NCBI RefSeq assembly: GCF_003390885.1 | Contig: NZ_QMEL01000003.1 | Span: forward strand, 1 to 64,000 | Source: Pelagibacterium sediminicola | GTDB taxonomy: Bacteria > Pseudomonadota > Alphaproteobacteria > Rhizobiales > Devosiaceae | Reading direction: 5' to 3' | DNA length: 64,000 bases | Position numbers and translations under genes: made by a program | The notes under the pieces: model-generated | Seen by the model: only the letters and a program-made list of their open reading frames with translations | Database searches by the model: none | What the model was told of the DNA's origin: nothing | Part shown: positions 1 through 8,250 of the stretch, piece after piece | Position numbering within the stretch: position 1 is the stretch's first letter | How the letters are laid out: every line of letters begins with the position of its first letter

Positions 1-138
1 CAGGGGCGGAATAGTCCTGTCGCAATCGTATCGATCCGGGCATGAGCGAATCTCCTTCCCCGCTATCGAATCAGCAACCCGCCAGTTTGGGAATCCCCCG
101 AGAGTCACACGCCAAAGCCGTTGGTATAACGGCCAAAC

Positions 139-188
139 CACCAATGTCATTCCGGGACTCGTCCCCCGAAACCAGCGCGATCCAACCC
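139..188. repeat. dispersed repeat, family A (left copy)
   Basis: This stretch contains the run ccaatgtcattccgggac followed by an imperfect inverted partner and ccagcgcgatcc. A near-identical copy lies at about 5664-5710. The shared segment is about 45 bases with a few mismatches, and both copies sit in gene-free DNA. It looks like one of the short GC-rich palindromic repeats that are scattered in rhizobial-type genomes. The rest of 1-260 holds no gene that I can support. Confidence 0.7.
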
Positions 189-260
189 CAACTGCCGTGG
201 CAGGCCGTTGCCATCAAATTCTATGTAAGGCCGGGGCCGGCCTGTTGCGTCCGCCGTCGC

Positions 261-1046
261 TCATGGATAGGACCAGCCCTCATGCTCGACGCGGAAGATG
301 CGCAAGGGAGCCCCTTGTTGCGTCGTGTCGGCGCGCAGATAGAAAGCTGCCTGCTGTAACTGGCCAAAATTGGTGAAACCGACATCGATGGTGATCATCC
401 CGCGCAGCATCGGTTCGTCGGGATCGGGCGCGATGCGCAAGATGCTGCCGTCGAAATCCTGCGCGCCATAGAGCGGATGGGCGCCCAGACCGCCAGAGCG
501 GAAAAAGGCAAGAATATCGGAGGTGAAATATTGGGAGGCCAGGGAGCCGTGCAGCGGATCGGGGCCTTGGCCCCGTTCGGCACGGGCGTTCGCCTCGTAT
601 AGCGCGCGGACGATGGATGTTGCCTCGGCAATCATCGCATCGCCGGAAGACGCTTCCGGGGCCGTCGGAGAAATGGGTTCTGCGCCATCGGGCATGATGT
701 AGCGCTGGGCGACCCATCCCGCCTTGGACAGCGACGCGTTGCGCATCAGGCACCAGCGCGAAGGTAGAGCGTCGATCTGTGCCTGCGTCATTCTCTCATA
801 GTGAGCCAGTGTATAGTACGGAACACAGGTGACGAGCAGCATACCGCGTTCGTCATGGGAAAATGTCTCGATCACAGGATAGCCAGTGCCGGGTCCCATG
901 CGGGCATTGAGCGCATCGTTGGACGAAACCCCGATGACACGCCAGGCATCGGGGCCATGGCCGTCGATCTCGGCCCGGGCCGTGGTGCTGGCTATGGATA
1001 TGGCGATCGCGGCGGCTATGGTCAGCGCTCGGACGGTTCTCATCAT
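261..1046 (-). CDS. secreted SH3-domain protein
   Basis: This encodes a 261-residue exported protein. Residues 1-25 form a clear signal peptide ending TTARA. Residues about 35-65 carry the pattern LNARMGPGTGYPV, typical of bacterial SH3 (SH3b) domains that bind peptidoglycan or other cell-envelope partners. The domain continues to about residue 118 (GWVAQRYI) and includes two cysteines (LVTCV and RWCLM) that could form a periplasmic disulfide. The C-terminal half, about residues 135-261, matches no family I recognise. The start is ATG at 1046, which is followed by a second ATG. A 189-base gap separates it from the membrane-protein gene upstream, so it may have its own promoter. The precise role is unknown. 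Confidence 0.8.
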   Translation of the reverse strand: MMRTVRALTIAAAIAISIASTTARAEIDGHGPDAWRVIGVSSNDALNARMGPGTGYPVIETFSHDERGMLLVTCVPYYTLAHYERMTQAQIDALPSRWCLMRNASLSKAGWVAQRYIMPDGAEPISPTAPEASSGDAMIAEATSIVRALYEANARAERGQGPDPLHGSLASQYFTSDILAFFRSGGLGAHPLYGAQDFDGSILRIAPDPDEPMLRGMITIDVGFTNFGQLQQAAFYLRADTTQQGAPLRIFRVEHEGWSYP

Positions 1047-1235
1047 GAAAGTTCCCCTTGATCTGCCCGCCTTCGGCGGGTGAAAGGTGGGGCCAGCCGG
1101 AAGCCGGGCCCGCCTTCTGGTTCAACTGGTCCGCCAGCCAATTTCGGTCACCGATCCGGCAGGCGCATGCTCTGGTTGGTTGGAAAACCCGAAAGGATGT
1201 CCGCGAAGGCAGCACGGGCCGCCGTCAGGGGCGTG

Positions 1236-2210
1236 TCATGTGGTTTGTCCGGTACGGGGGGCGGGCGCTGTTTTGCCGGTGATGCGCGCCTTGAGCTTGC
1301 GGAAATGTCCTGACATCTGCTCAAGCCGGGCATCCCATTCGGGATCGGGCCGCTGGCCTTCGATCGTCTTGAAATAAACCTGCATCAGGCAGATGACGGC
1401 GAAGGGTTCGAGAAAGGCGGCCTTGATGCTCCAGGCAAACAGCACCGCAAAGATAAAGCCGCCCGCCGACCAGAAACCGGGCATGACATAGACCAATGCC
1501 GCCGCCGGGGCGAGCATGACGAGAAAGACCACAAAGGCCAGCCCATAGGTAATGGCCGTCAGCCAGGCGGCGTTTTTCAGCATCACCTTCCAGTTCTGTC
1601 CGTAAAGCACCAGCGCCTCACGGGCCGATCCCCAGGGATCGGTTGAACGGGTGCGGATGGCGTGGGCAAGGATCACTTCGTCGATAAAGCCGACGGCGAT
1701 GCGCAGGAAAGCCTCGACGATACCCATCAACTGGCGGAGTGCTGGAATGGGCAGCAGGGTCAGTATCCCCCGGGCAAGGCTGGTGACGGCACGGATGACG
1801 CCCTTGATGAGTTGATCGAGCGCAAAAAGGAGCGACGCCTGGCCAAAGCGCGATTTGACCACCGCAGTGGCATGGGCGATCTGTCCGCGCCCCTCGGGCA
1901 AGGGTGTGCCGTCGAGCAGTTCGACGAGAACCGCGATGTGGCCGGCCTTGACGATATAGAGAACGTATTCGCGCACCCAGTACATCACGGCGCCGGTGAT
2001 GCCGAATCCGGCCAGTCCGCCCCAGGCCATGGAGGTTGCGCGGAACTCATCGTCACCAAACGCGCCTACGCCCCAGCCGAGCCCGATTCCCGTGCCTGTT
2101 GCCAGAATGTAAACCAGCGTAATGCCGAAATAGACCGCCGCGCGCAAAAGCACGAATGGCAATGTGCGCATCATCATTGACAGTGCACGGCCCGTATTAA
2201 AATCCCACAT
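1236..2210 (-). CDS. conserved multi-pass membrane protein of unknown function
   Basis: This encodes a 324-residue protein with several hydrophobic segments: about residues 17-40, 48-66, a weaker pair around 125-165, and a strong pair near 208-275. The C-terminal 50 residues are hydrophilic and basic, so they are probably cytoplasmic. I do not recognise the family. There are no ATP-binding, transporter-signature or enzyme motifs. It is divergent from the operon that starts at 2399, with 188 bases between them that must hold promoters for both directions. The SH3-domain gene follows downstream on the same strand. It is called a real gene because of its length, its plausible membrane topology and the absence of a better frame on either strand. 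Confidence 0.75.
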   Translation of the reverse strand: MWDFNTGRALSMMMRTLPFVLLRAAVYFGITLVYILATGTGIGLGWGVGAFGDDEFRATSMAWGGLAGFGITGAVMYWVREYVLYIVKAGHIAVLVELLDGTPLPEGRGQIAHATAVVKSRFGQASLLFALDQLIKGVIRAVTSLARGILTLLPIPALRQLMGIVEAFLRIAVGFIDEVILAHAIRTRSTDPWGSAREALVLYGQNWKVMLKNAAWLTAITYGLAFVVFLVMLAPAAALVYVMPGFWSAGGFIFAVLFAWSIKAAFLEPFAVICLMQVYFKTIEGQRPDPEWDARLEQMSGHFRKLKARITGKTAPAPRTGQTT

Positions 2211-2380
2211 ATAGCTCTCCTCGATGCAGAGATGCAGAGACTAACAGCAGGAAACCGGGTGCGCCCCGTTCATTTGAAGGGGGACATACAGAGAATCCGC
2301 GCTATAAACAGCAGCAGGCTTGTCGCGGCAAGATCAAACAATGACCGCCAGCGGGGACGCCGCGAACCGGATGTGATTTT

Positions 2381-2387
2381 GAGGAGG
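2381..2387 (+). promoter_or_regulatory. ribosome binding site supporting a TTG start
   Basis: The sequence gaggagg lies 11 bases before TTG at 2399. No ATG or GTG start lies closer in frame, and the TTG start gives a good signal peptide. This site is why the TTG start was chosen. Confidence 0.6.
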
Positions 2388-2398
2388 GCACGGCCGAT

Positions 2399-2914
2399 TT
2401 GCAGAGATTTTTCCAAGTCTTTCTAGCGATTGTACCGCTTTGCTTTCCGGTGATGGCGCAGGAGCACGGCCCCGATGCGCTGCCATTGCCCAAAGGCCCC
2501 CTGATTCTTGAGGTGGATGGCGCTCTTTCGCGCGGCAATCGGGACGGTGCCGCCCATTTCGATATGGAGATGTTGAAGGCGCTTCCGGTTGCCCAGCTTG
2601 AGACAAGCACCGCAGTGACCGACGGGACGCGCCGGTTCGAGGGCTTTCTGATGCGGGATCTGCTCGATCATGTCGGCGCACATGGGTCGAGCGTGACGGC
2701 CATTGCCCTTAACGACTACGCCATTGAGATCGATATCGAGGAGTTCGAGCGGTTCGATGTGCTCGTTGCCTACGAAATGGATGGCGAGGCGCTCCTGCCC
2801 AGCGACAAGGGGCCGCTCTGGATCGTCTACCCGCGCGACCGGCACAAGGAATTGCAGGACATCCGCTATGATTATCGCTGGGTGTGGCAGTTGCGGTGGC
2901 TGGAAATCCAATGA
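2399..2914 (+). CDS. periplasmic molybdopterin-domain-like protein, first gene of a two-component operon
   Basis: This encodes a 171-residue protein with a signal peptide (residues 1-20, ending FPVMA). The mature part resembles the oxidoreductase molybdopterin-binding fold (sulfite-oxidase/YedY type) in its order of segments: a beta-rich start (LILEVDGAL), a short RFEGFLMRDLLDHVGA stretch, and the closing WIVYPRDR and YRWVWQL motifs. The only cysteine is inside the signal peptide, so the mature protein lacks the cysteine that binds molybdenum in the catalytic members, and it is much shorter than those enzymes. It is therefore more likely a binding or sensing protein than an enzyme. Its stop codon overlaps the start of the histidine kinase gene (ATGA), which suggests that it works with that kinase. 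Confidence 0.75.
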   Translation: MQRFFQVFLAIVPLCFPVMAQEHGPDALPLPKGPLILEVDGALSRGNRDGAAHFDMEMLKALPVAQLETSTAVTDGTRRFEGFLMRDLLDHVGAHGSSVTAIALNDYAIEIDIEEFERFDVLVAYEMDGEALLPSDKGPLWIVYPRDRHKELQDIRYDYRWVWQLRWLEIQ

Positions 2915-4722
2915 GCAGGTTCGTGCGCGCACTGCTGGGTATAGCGCTGCCGGTGCTGACCATTCTCATATTTGTGCTGCTTCTGGCGTTTTCCCTGATG
3001 CGCCTTTCCGACATCGAAAAGGACATGCGGATCGAGGCCACCCAGAACATGCTCTGGGTGATCTCGCGCGCTCATATTGCCAGCCTCCAGTTGAGTGCAG
3101 CCGCTGCCGAACAGGCCGCGGGCGCTTTGGACGAAGAGTTGATGAAACTGCGCTACGATGTCTTTTTGAGCCGCATGGCATTGCTCGATGACGGGCCGCA
3201 ACGCCGGCGGATGGAAGAGCTTGGTTTCGCCCACGCTCTGGACGCCTTGCGCTCCAGCCTGCCGGAACTGAGTGGGCTGATGACGGACCTCACGCCCGAG
3301 AACCTGCCGCGCATCCAGGCGATACTTTTTCCTTACAACCGCGCGCTGGGGCAGGCGGGGAACAAGGCCATGGTGGCCGAATGGGACGGGTTGGGCAACA
3401 CGCTCGATACGTCGCGCGAGCAGCTCTGGCAGATCATCGTTTCGTTGATCGGTATATCGCTGGCAGGGGCTGCGCTTTGCGGGCACTTCCTTTGGGCGAT
3501 CCGCGACGCGCGGCGGCGCACGCGGCTTCTTGACAAGGAAAAGGCGTTCTCGGAACTGCTCATCGGGTCGAGCGGCGAAGGGATCGTGGCCGTCGACAAC
3601 CAGCGCCGCTGCACGGTGTGGAACGAGGCAGCCGAACGGCTGTTCGATCAACCCGCCAACAACACGCTGGGCCGTGCGCTGGCCGACATTTCCGGTTTTT
3701 TCGAGGTTGGCGTGATCGGAAAGGCCGTCGCCGCCGCGCTCGAAGGCCGTTCGGCTTCGCTGCTCGACCAGCCGTTCTTCGCGCCGAAACGGGCCGGGCC
3801 TCTTTACGTGGACCTGCGCTGCTTTTCGTTGCGCGACGGGGCGCGGATCATCGGGGCGATCCTGCTCATATCCGACGTTACGGAACGGCGCGAGGCGCAA
3901 AAGGAGATTGCCGACCACCGTGATCACCTCGAACAGCTCGTGGAAGCGCGCACCCGCGAGCTCGACGCGGCGCTTACCCGCGAGCGGGCAACCGCGGAAC
4001 TTTACCGTAATTTCGGTACGATGATCTCGCACCAGTTCCGTACGCCCCTGGCTATCGTCGATTCCGCGCTCCAACGCCTTATGCGGCGGCGCGACAGGCT
4101 CACGCCCGACGAAATTCTGGAGCGGGGCGGCAATGCCCGACAGGCGATCGCGCGGCTGACCGGATTGGTCGAAAGCACGCTCGATGCAGCCCGCCTTGAT
4201 GCAGGCCAGATCGAAATCCGCAGCAAGCCGTGCGACCTCGCCACCATTATCGCCGATATATGCGCCCGGCAGGCCGAGCAGACGCCGGGCCGGGCCATAT
4301 CGGTCGATATCGCGGAGGGGGGATCGACGTTGGCCTATTGCGATCCGATCCACGCGGAAAACATCCTCACCAATCTCGTGACCAACGCGATCAAATATTC
4401 GCCCGAGGACACGGAAGTGAGCATCACGCTTGCCGCCACCGGCGACGATGTGGAGTGCGTCGTCGCCAATAAGGGCGTATTGCAGAACGAGGAGGAACGG
4501 GAGGCGCTGTTCGAGCGATATTTCCGCGGCAGCAATGCGGAGGGCCGGCCCGGCATCGGCGTGGGGCTTTATATGGCAAGGGCGCTGGCGCGTCTGCAGG
4601 GCGGCGATGTCAGGCTATTGCATTCCGTATCGGGCACGGTGCAGTTCGCACTGTTGCTACCGTGTGCCGCGCGTCACCCCGGCGCGCTCAAAACCGCGCT
4701 ATTGGAGCAGGAGCCGGCATGA
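2911..4722 (+). CDS. membrane sensor histidine kinase with PAS domain
   Basis: This encodes a 603-residue sensor kinase. Transmembrane segments lie at about residues 8-32 and 171-195 and enclose a helical periplasmic region of about 140 residues. A PAS domain follows (about 210-325, with ITDVTERR-like ending SDVTERRE), then a coiled linker, a HisKA domain with the phospho-acceptor motif SHQFRTPL (histidine 374), and a HATPase domain with NLVTNAIKYS and GIGVGLYMA. The G1 position reads VVANKG, so the usual aspartate is replaced; similar variants exist in CusS-like kinases. The start at 2911 overlaps the stop of the preceding gene, and its stop overlaps the start of the response regulator, so the three are translationally coupled. 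An upstream in-frame GTG at 2884 lies inside the previous gene and is less likely. Confidence 0.92.
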   Translation: MSRFVRALLGIALPVLTILIFVLLLAFSLMRLSDIEKDMRIEATQNMLWVISRAHIASLQLSAAAAEQAAGALDEELMKLRYDVFLSRMALLDDGPQRRRMEELGFAHALDALRSSLPELSGLMTDLTPENLPRIQAILFPYNRALGQAGNKAMVAEWDGLGNTLDTSREQLWQIIVSLIGISLAGAALCGHFLWAIRDARRRTRLLDKEKAFSELLIGSSGEGIVAVDNQRRCTVWNEAAERLFDQPANNTLGRALADISGFFEVGVIGKAVAAALEGRSASLLDQPFFAPKRAGPLYVDLRCFSLRDGARIIGAILLISDVTERREAQKEIADHRDHLEQLVEARTRELDAALTRERATAELYRNFGTMISHQFRTPLAIVDSALQRLMRRRDRLTPDEILERGGNARQAIARLTGLVESTLDAARLDAGQIEIRSKPCDLATIIADICARQAEQTPGRAISVDIAEGGSTLAYCDPIHAENILTNLVTNAIKYSPEDTEVSITLAATGDDVECVVANKGVLQNEEEREALFERYFRGSNAEGRPGIGVGLYMARALARLQGGDVRLLHSVSGTVQFALLLPCAARHPGALKTALLEQEPA

Positions 4723-5360
4723 CGGCAGGGGATCACCTGGAGAAAAAGTGCGCCGTCATCCTCTGCATCGAGGATGAAGCGCAATTGCGCCGGGATATCG
4801 CCGATGAACTGGCAGAGGCCGGATATGGCGTTATCGAGGCCGGCAGCGGCGAGGAGGCACTCGCTATTCTCGATGAAACGGCTCCCGATCTTATCTTGTG
4901 CGACATCTCCATGCCGGGCCTCAATGGCTATGACGTTCTGGCGGCGGTGCAGGGGAAAGGGGCCGCCTATGCTGAAATCCCGTTCGTGTTCCTCTCGGCG
5001 CTTGCCGATCCCCGGCAGGTGGTCGATGGCAAGAAGCTGGGGGCTGACGATTATCTGGTCAAGCCGATCGATTACGATCTGTTATTGGCGACGGTTGGCG
5101 CGCGCCTGCGCCAGATCGAGCGCATCCGCGCCGTTTCGCATGCAGGGACGGCGGATACCGATACGCTTGCCAGCCGCTTCGGGCTTACGGCGACCGAAGC
5201 GCGCATCGCAAAAGCGCTGATGGACGGCCATCCTCTGGCTGATATCGCGAGGGATTTCAGCGTCTCGCGTACGACCGTGGCGTTTCATATGCGCAACATC
5301 TTCGACAAGACCGGTACGAACAGACAGGCGGCGCTTGTGTCGGTTTTGCTCAGGATATAG
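4719..5360 (+). CDS. response regulator, receiver plus LuxR-type HTH
   Basis: This encodes a 213-residue two-component regulator. The receiver domain (about residues 12-130) has the acidic pair EDE (18-20), phospho-acceptor aspartate 62 in LCDISMPGLNG, serine 93 and lysine 115 in LVKPID. The C-terminal part (about 148-210) is a LuxR/NarL-like helix-turn-helix with the typical GLTATEARIAKALMDG and SRTTVAFHMRNIFDKTG segments. The ATG at 4719 overlaps the stop of the kinase gene (ATGA), so it is certainly the partner of that kinase. It should act as a DNA-binding transcription factor once phosphorylated. Its targets cannot be read from the sequence. A longer frame opening at 4662 lies within the kinase gene and was not used. 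Confidence 0.93.
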   Translation: MTAGDHLEKKCAVILCIEDEAQLRRDIADELAEAGYGVIEAGSGEEALAILDETAPDLILCDISMPGLNGYDVLAAVQGKGAAYAEIPFVFLSALADPRQVVDGKKLGADDYLVKPIDYDLLLATVGARLRQIERIRAVSHAGTADTDTLASRFGLTATEARIAKALMDGHPLADIARDFSVSRTTVAFHMRNIFDKTGTNRQAALVSVLLRI

Positions 5361-5757
5361 TCGCGGAACGGTCAGATCGGTTCAGGTTTTGATGGAAACG
5401 ATCAGCTTGCCTCCGTCGCTATCCCGGGCTCGGCCCAGGATCCACAGTGTACCATCCAACACGGTGGACTTTGCAGCATGGGCCCCGGCTTTCGCCGGGG
5501 CAGCAAAGGAGCTTGAGGCTGACTCCGTCAAAACCTGAAACGTTCTAGAGCAGATCAGTGTTTGATGGAATCATCGAGGCTCCCGCGATTGCGGCGGGTT
5601 CGGTCTGGACCCCGGGAATAAATCCCGGGGTGACAGGCGGGAATAGGGCAGGTATCGGCCAAAGCCACCAATGTCATTCCGGGACCCGTTCCCGGAATCC
5701 AGCGCGATCCTTCAAAACACGCCGCTCTGTGCCGGTTCAATCAAAACCTGAAACGTT
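5361..5757. repeat. gene-free repeat mosaic
   Basis: No gene is seen in these 397 bases. They hold a family B hairpin (5483-5500), a 9-bp-stem hairpin with loop ataaa (5609-5631), the second copy of family A (about 5664-5710), and an element tcaaaacctgaaacgttct that occurs at 5528-5546 and again at 5741-5759. An inverted copy of its first 12 bases lies at 5381-5392. The block looks like several short repeats nested or landed next to each other. Confidence 0.75.
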
Positions 5758-6717
5758 CTAGGTTTCGGTTCGCCAGTCGGCGGCGGGGAGGTCGAAATGC
5801 CCGATCAGGGCATCGACCATGGCCTGCCACATGCGGGCCCGCGTGCCATCGGTGGCGCTGCCGATATGGGGCAGGAGGATGGTGCGGTCGCTTTCGATCA
5901 GCGCCTGGGGCACGTGCGGTTCGTCCTCGAACACATCGAGGCCGGCCCGGAGGATCGTGCCCTTCTCGAGCGCTTCGACCAGCGCCGCCTCGTCGATGAT
6001 GTTGCCACGGGAAATGTTGACGACGATCCCCTCCGGCCCGAGCGCGCGCAGGATTTCTGCATCGACCAGACGATAGGTTTCAGGCGTCGAGGCGCAACTG
6101 ACGACCAGCAGGTCACTCCACTTTGCAAGGTGCTCGAGATCGGAGAAGTATTCGTAGGGGCTGTCCGGCTTGCGGGAGCGGCCGGTGTAACCCAGCGTTG
6201 CGCCCAGCACCTCCAGCCGGCGGGCGATGGCCCTGCCGATATGCCCAAGGCCCAGAATGCCGATCCGCATGCCGGTGATCGTCTTGCCCAGCGGAAACTG
6301 GTGTGTCGTAAGCCAGCCGCCTTTGCGCACGAAGCGGTCGGCGTTGTTGAGGTTGCGGGTGGTGCCCAGAACCAGCCACAGCGCCAGATCGGCCACGTCA
6401 TCGGCCAGCACCGTGGAGGTGTTGAAGATGGGGATGCCGCGCGCTGCGACGGCTTCCGTGTCGATGGCGTCGAGCCCGGCGGAAGTGACCGAGATGATCT
6501 CGAGCCTGGGCAACGCTGCGAGGAGTTCGGTGTCGACCTTGCCCTTGCCACTGCCAGCAATGGCCCGCGCCTTTTCCCCATATTGGGCCAGAACGGCCTG
6601 CCGTTCGGCTCCGTCCTCAGGCAAAGGCACGAGGGTGAAGCGCCGCCCAAGGGCGGCTTCCGCCGCTTGAGGCAGGGCGGTGGTCTGAAGGACGACGATT
6701 TCGGTGGGGGAATTCAT
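5758..6717 (-). CDS. D-isomer-specific 2-hydroxyacid dehydrogenase
   Basis: This encodes a 319-residue NAD(P)-dependent reductase of the D-2-hydroxyacid dehydrogenase family (glyoxylate, hydroxypyruvate or 2-ketogluconate reductase type). The NAD-binding Rossmann domain has GILGLGHIGRAIARRL, with the phosphate-binding loop GLGHIG. The catalytic arginine lies in VVNISRGN, the catalytic glutamate in DVFEDEP and the catalytic histidine in LLPHIGSAT. ATG at 6717 gives the usual family length; an upstream extension to 6957 would run into the aldehyde dehydrogenase gene. The stop codon falls inside a copy of the repeat tcaaaacctgaaacgttct. It is the last gene of the minus-strand Liv/aldehyde dehydrogenase cluster, 71 bases after the previous gene, so it may reduce or oxidise a product of that pathway. 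The substrate is not known. Confidence 0.9.
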   Translation of the reverse strand: MNSPTEIVVLQTTALPQAAEAALGRRFTLVPLPEDGAERQAVLAQYGEKARAIAGSGKGKVDTELLAALPRLEIISVTSAGLDAIDTEAVAARGIPIFNTSTVLADDVADLALWLVLGTTRNLNNADRFVRKGGWLTTHQFPLGKTITGMRIGILGLGHIGRAIARRLEVLGATLGYTGRSRKPDSPYEYFSDLEHLAKWSDLLVVSCASTPETYRLVDAEILRALGPEGIVVNISRGNIIDEAALVEALEKGTILRAGLDVFEDEPHVPQALIESDRTILLPHIGSATDGTRARMWQAMVDALIGHFDLPAADWRTET

Positions 6718-6788
6718 ATCGGCTTTCCGTACCGGATATATCCGGGGGCTGGGTGGGCGCGGAATGCATCCGCGCCCTGATGGTTCGA

Positions 6789-8249
6789 TCAGAAGACCGG
6801 CGGATAGGGCCGTCCGCCGCGATCGAGGGTAATCCAGCGAGTCTCGGTGAAGGTCTCGAGCGACCAGCGCCCGCCATGCTTGCCGCTGCCCGATGCCTTG
6901 AAGCCGCCGAAGGGGATGTGCGGCTCGTCGTTTACCGAGGAACAGTTGATGTGGCAATTGCCGGTATCGAGCCGGTTGACGATGGCAAGGCCCCGGCCTT
7001 CGTCGCGGGTCATCACACCCGCCGAGAGCCCGTATTCGGTGTCGTTGGCGATCTGGATCGCCTCGTCGTCCGTACGGAATGGGATGACCGGGAGCACGGG
7101 GCCGAACGTCTCGTCCTGATAGAGCTTCATTTCGGGGGTGACGCCGGTGAGGATGGTTGGCTCGACGAACCGGCCATCGATCTTGCCGCCCAGCACGACC
7201 TTGGCGCCTTTGGCGACCGCGTCTTCGAGCTGCTCGCGCACCTTGGCCGCCTGCTTGTCGTTGATCAGCGGGCCGATGACGTTCTCCTTGCTTTTGGTCG
7301 GATCGCCAACCTTGAGCTTGGAGGCGCGCTCGACAAAACGCTTGAGGAAATCGTCGTAGATCCGCTCATGGACAAGGACTTTCTCGACCGACATGCAGAT
7401 CTGCCCCTGGTGCATGAAGGCGCCGAAATTGGCGGCCTGCGTGGCGCGCTCCATATCCGCGTCCTCGAGGACGATCAGCGAATCCTTGCCGCCCAGTTCG
7501 ACGCAGCACTTCTTGAGATGCGCGCCGGCCTTGGCCGCGACCTGACGGCCGACGGCGGTCGAGCCGGTGAAGGATACGCCCTTGACGTAGGGGTGCTCGA
7601 TCAACTCGTCGCCCACTTCCGCGACGTTGTCGCGCGAGCAGGTGACGACGTTGAAGACGCCCTTGGGCAATCCGGCTTCCTCGAAAATCTCCGCGAACAG
7701 CAGGCCGCCGAGATAGGGAGTTTCCTCGGAAGGCTTCAAGACGATGGTGTTGCCCGCAGCGAGCGGGAACAGGAAGCCGCGTGCCGACAGGATACAGGGG
7801 AAGTTCCACGGGCTGATGACCGACACCACGCCCATGGGCCGGCGCACCGCCATCGAGACCTTGCCGTATTCGGACGGCATGACCTCGCCGGTCGACTGCC
7901 AGACCGAGGCGGCGGCGGCGTGGAAGACCTCGGTCACATAACCGGTTTCGAACATGCCCTTGCCGAACCATCCGCCGCCTTCGGCCTGGATGGCATCTAT
8001 AATATCCTGCTTGCGCTTTTCCCAGATTTCAGCGGCCTTGTGCAGCGCATGGGCGCGTTTGGAGAAGGGAAGCTGCGACCATTCGGGGAAGGCGGCATGG
8101 GCGGCCTCGATGGCCGCGGCGGTCTCCGAGCGCCCCCCATCGGGCACTTCGGCCCAAACCGAACCATTGGCGGGATTGAGGTCCTGGAAGGTTTTTGCGG
8201 TGGCGGTCCAGTTGCCGCCGATATACATGCCTCCGAAAGTACGGGCCAT
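6789..8249 (-). CDS. NAD(P)-dependent aldehyde dehydrogenase (first of two)
   Basis: This encodes a 486-residue aldehyde dehydrogenase. It has the oxyanion asparagine in SPWNFP, the general-base glutamate in CVELGGKD, the nucleotide motif FTGSTAVG and the catalytic cysteine in GQICMS. The C-terminal motif PFGGFKASGSGKHGG is typical of the family. It resembles enzymes that oxidise aromatic or semialdehyde substrates (vanillin or salicylaldehyde dehydrogenase types), but this is only a family impression. ATG at 8249 is preceded by ggagagc and gives the normal N-terminus (MARTFGGMYIGG); an in-frame upstream start at 8306 would lie inside the preceding gene. The stop of the upstream livF reading frame is 1 base away, so the genes are co-transcribed and probably translationally coupled. 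Confidence 0.93.
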   Translation of the reverse strand: MARTFGGMYIGGNWTATAKTFQDLNPANGSVWAEVPDGGRSETAAAIEAAHAAFPEWSQLPFSKRAHALHKAAEIWEKRKQDIIDAIQAEGGGWFGKGMFETGYVTEVFHAAAASVWQSTGEVMPSEYGKVSMAVRRPMGVVSVISPWNFPCILSARGFLFPLAAGNTIVLKPSEETPYLGGLLFAEIFEEAGLPKGVFNVVTCSRDNVAEVGDELIEHPYVKGVSFTGSTAVGRQVAAKAGAHLKKCCVELGGKDSLIVLEDADMERATQAANFGAFMHQGQICMSVEKVLVHERIYDDFLKRFVERASKLKVGDPTKSKENVIGPLINDKQAAKVREQLEDAVAKGAKVVLGGKIDGRFVEPTILTGVTPEMKLYQDETFGPVLPVIPFRTDDEAIQIANDTEYGLSAGVMTRDEGRGLAIVNRLDTGNCHINCSSVNDEPHIPFGGFKASGSGKHGGRWSLETFTETRWITLDRGGRPYPPVF

Positions 8250-8250
8250 T

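Noticed and set aside
2872-4353. A 493-residue open frame on the minus strand opposite the histidine kinase
   Set aside because: It has low-complexity, arginine/glutamine-rich composition and is antisense to a well-supported kinase gene.
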